Below, one piece after another: positions 61,208 to 64,000 of a stretch of 64,000 bases of DNA (its first letter is position 1; the number at the start of each line of letters is the position of its first letter). The notes below the pieces were generated by a model. It saw only the letters and a program-made list of their open reading frames with translations, searched no databases and was not told the DNA's origin. The stretch comes from Oerskovia douganii (GTDB taxonomy: Bacteria; Actinomycetota; Actinomycetes; Actinomycetales; Cellulomonadaceae), in the NCBI RefSeq assembly GCF_015142735.1, contig NZ_JACSPN010000004.1, positions 169,229-233,228 on the forward strand, in the 5' to 3' direction. The position numbers and the translations under genes were made by a program.

Positions 61208-61708
61208 ATGCAGCACCCGCACCCGGACGAGGTCGACCGCATCGTCGACGCCTGGCAGCGCGAGCGTCCGGACCTGGACGTCGAGCCGCTCACCGTGTTC
61301 TCGCGCGTCAGCCGGCTCGCCCGGCACCTGGACCTCGCGCGCCGCAGCGCGTTCGCGCGCGGCCACCTGGAGACCTGGGAGTTCGACGTGCTGTCCGCGC
61401 TGCGTCGCGCGGGCGAGCCGTACCGCATGTCCCCCGGGGCGCTCATCACGCAGACGCTCGTCACGAGCGGCACCATGACCAACCGGATCGACCGCCTCGA
61501 GGCCCGCGGCCTGGTGCAGCGCCACCGCTCCCCCGACGACCGCCGCGGCGTGCTCGTCGAGCTCACGCCCGAGGGCCTCGAGCGGGTCGACGCCGCGATG
61601 ACGGACCTGCTGCGCGTCGAGCGCGACGTCCTCGCGGCTCTCGACCCCGCGGAGCGCCTGCAGCTCGCGAACCTGCTGCGCACGGTCGTCGGGCAGTTCG
61701 AGGCCTGA
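61208..61708 (+). CDS. MarR family transcriptional regulator
   Basis: Winged-helix regulator, 166 residues. LTVFSRVSRLARHLDLARR, HLETWEFDVLSALRRAGEPY, LITQTLVTSGTMTNRIDRLEARGLV and the wing RSPDDRRGVLVELTPEG are classic MarR features. The ATG at 61208 is preferred because an upstream ATG at 61187 falls within the promoter. It follows the NatAB-type exporter by 71 bp on the same strand and may control it. Convergent with the ABC-F gene. Confidence 0.93.
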   Translation: MQHPHPDEVDRIVDAWQRERPDLDVEPLTVFSRVSRLARHLDLARRSAFARGHLETWEFDVLSALRRAGEPYRMSPGALITQTLVTSGTMTNRIDRLEARGLVQRHRSPDDRRGVLVELTPEGLERVDAAMTDLLRVERDVLAALDPAERLQLANLLRTVVGQFEA

Positions 61709-61736
61709 CGACCGTGCGCTGAGTCCGGGCGAACCG

Positions 61737-63620
<1,884 letters not shown>

Positions 63621-63707
63621 GAGTTCCTTCGCGAGGGGGTCGGGTGCCCTAGCGAGGATACGCGCCGACGAACGAGCACCAGGACCGGCCAGTCGTCGTC
63701 GCGAGCC

Positions 63708-64000
63708 TCAGGACGACAGGACGCGCGCACCCGACGCCGGACCCGTGGCGCAGTGCACGGAGTCCGCGACCCCCGCCGCGGTCCAGGACGCCGCGATCGC
63801 GAGCGCGTGCTGCCTGCTGCGCGCCAGGGCGGCGACCGTCGGACCGGAACCCGAGACGATCGCCCCGAGCGCACCGACCTCGCGCGCGACCTCCAGGGTC
63901 CGGCCCAGCTCGGGCGCCATGGCCAGCGCGGCCGGCTCCAGGTCGTTGTGCAGCGCGCGCCCCAGGCCCACCGGGTCCCCGGCGCGCAACGCCTGCATGA
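63708..64000 (-). CDS. ispE: 4-diphosphocytidyl-2-C-methyl-D-erythritol kinase, C-terminal part
   Basis: GHMP kinase of the MEP isoprenoid pathway; only the last roughly 97 residues are in the window. HNDLEPAALAMAPELGRTLE and GAIVSGSGPTVAALA are the conserved C-terminal motifs of IspE. The gene continues beyond the right edge. It lies upstream of the ABC-F gene on the same strand, 87 bp away. Confidence 0.92.
   Translation of the reverse strand, partial: MQALRAGDPVGLGRALHNDLEPAALAMAPELGRTLEVAREVGALGAIVSGSGPTVAALARSRQHALAIAASWTAAGVADSVHCATGPASGARVLSS

Overview
The window comes from a very GC-rich Gram-positive actinobacterium. The conserved housekeeping order (eno, mazG, mfd, pth, rplY, prs, glmU, tRNA-Gln, ABC-F, ispE), the TANNNT -10 boxes placed directly before start codons, and a secreted GH13 amylase with two starch-binding modules fit the Micrococcales, for example the Cellulomonadaceae or Promicromonosporaceae. 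The taxonomic placement is inference; no rRNA is present.

Layout. 1-1136: enolase 5' end and mazG, leftward. 1216-8688: a secreted alpha-amylase, then a five-gene peptide-type ABC importer (lipoprotein, two permeases, two ATPases), all leftward. Upstream of the importer is a 29-residue reading frame ending in a Cys-Cys-Arg-Cys cluster, which looks like a cysteine-sensing leader peptide. 9174-11146: an unidentified membrane protein and an acyltransferase-3 protein. 11109-14819: mfd.

15044-51568: a cell-surface glycan locus of about 36 kb inserted between mfd and pth, which are normally close together in actinobacteria. It holds a Wzm/Wzt-type ABC exporter, an O-antigen-ligase/polymerase-like membrane protein, a Wzz/BY-kinase-like protein with a degenerate Walker A, eight GT4-type glycosyltransferases (one fused to a GT2 domain), two further GT2 enzymes, four BioF2/FemAB-like GNAT paralogues, a PAP2 phosphatase, a polysaccharide deacetylase, an unusual nucleotidyltransferase-like/kinase-like pair, a membrane-anchored propeller-glycosidase-discoidin protein and a secreted repeat protein with three LamG modules. 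Genes are packed in short divergent and convergent operons, often with 4-nt ATGA/GTGA overlaps. No initiating glycosyltransferase and no flippase were seen, so those steps must be encoded elsewhere.

51742-64000: the housekeeping block resumes with pth, rplY (L25/CTC), a GPP34 protein, a SIMPL-domain protein, prs, glmU and tRNA-Gln leftward; then a TetR regulator, a NatAB-type ABC exporter and a MarR regulator rightward; then an ABC-F ATPase and the 3' end of ispE leftward. Several hairpin terminators and promoters can be placed. No insertion sequence, phage gene, CRISPR array or rRNA was found.
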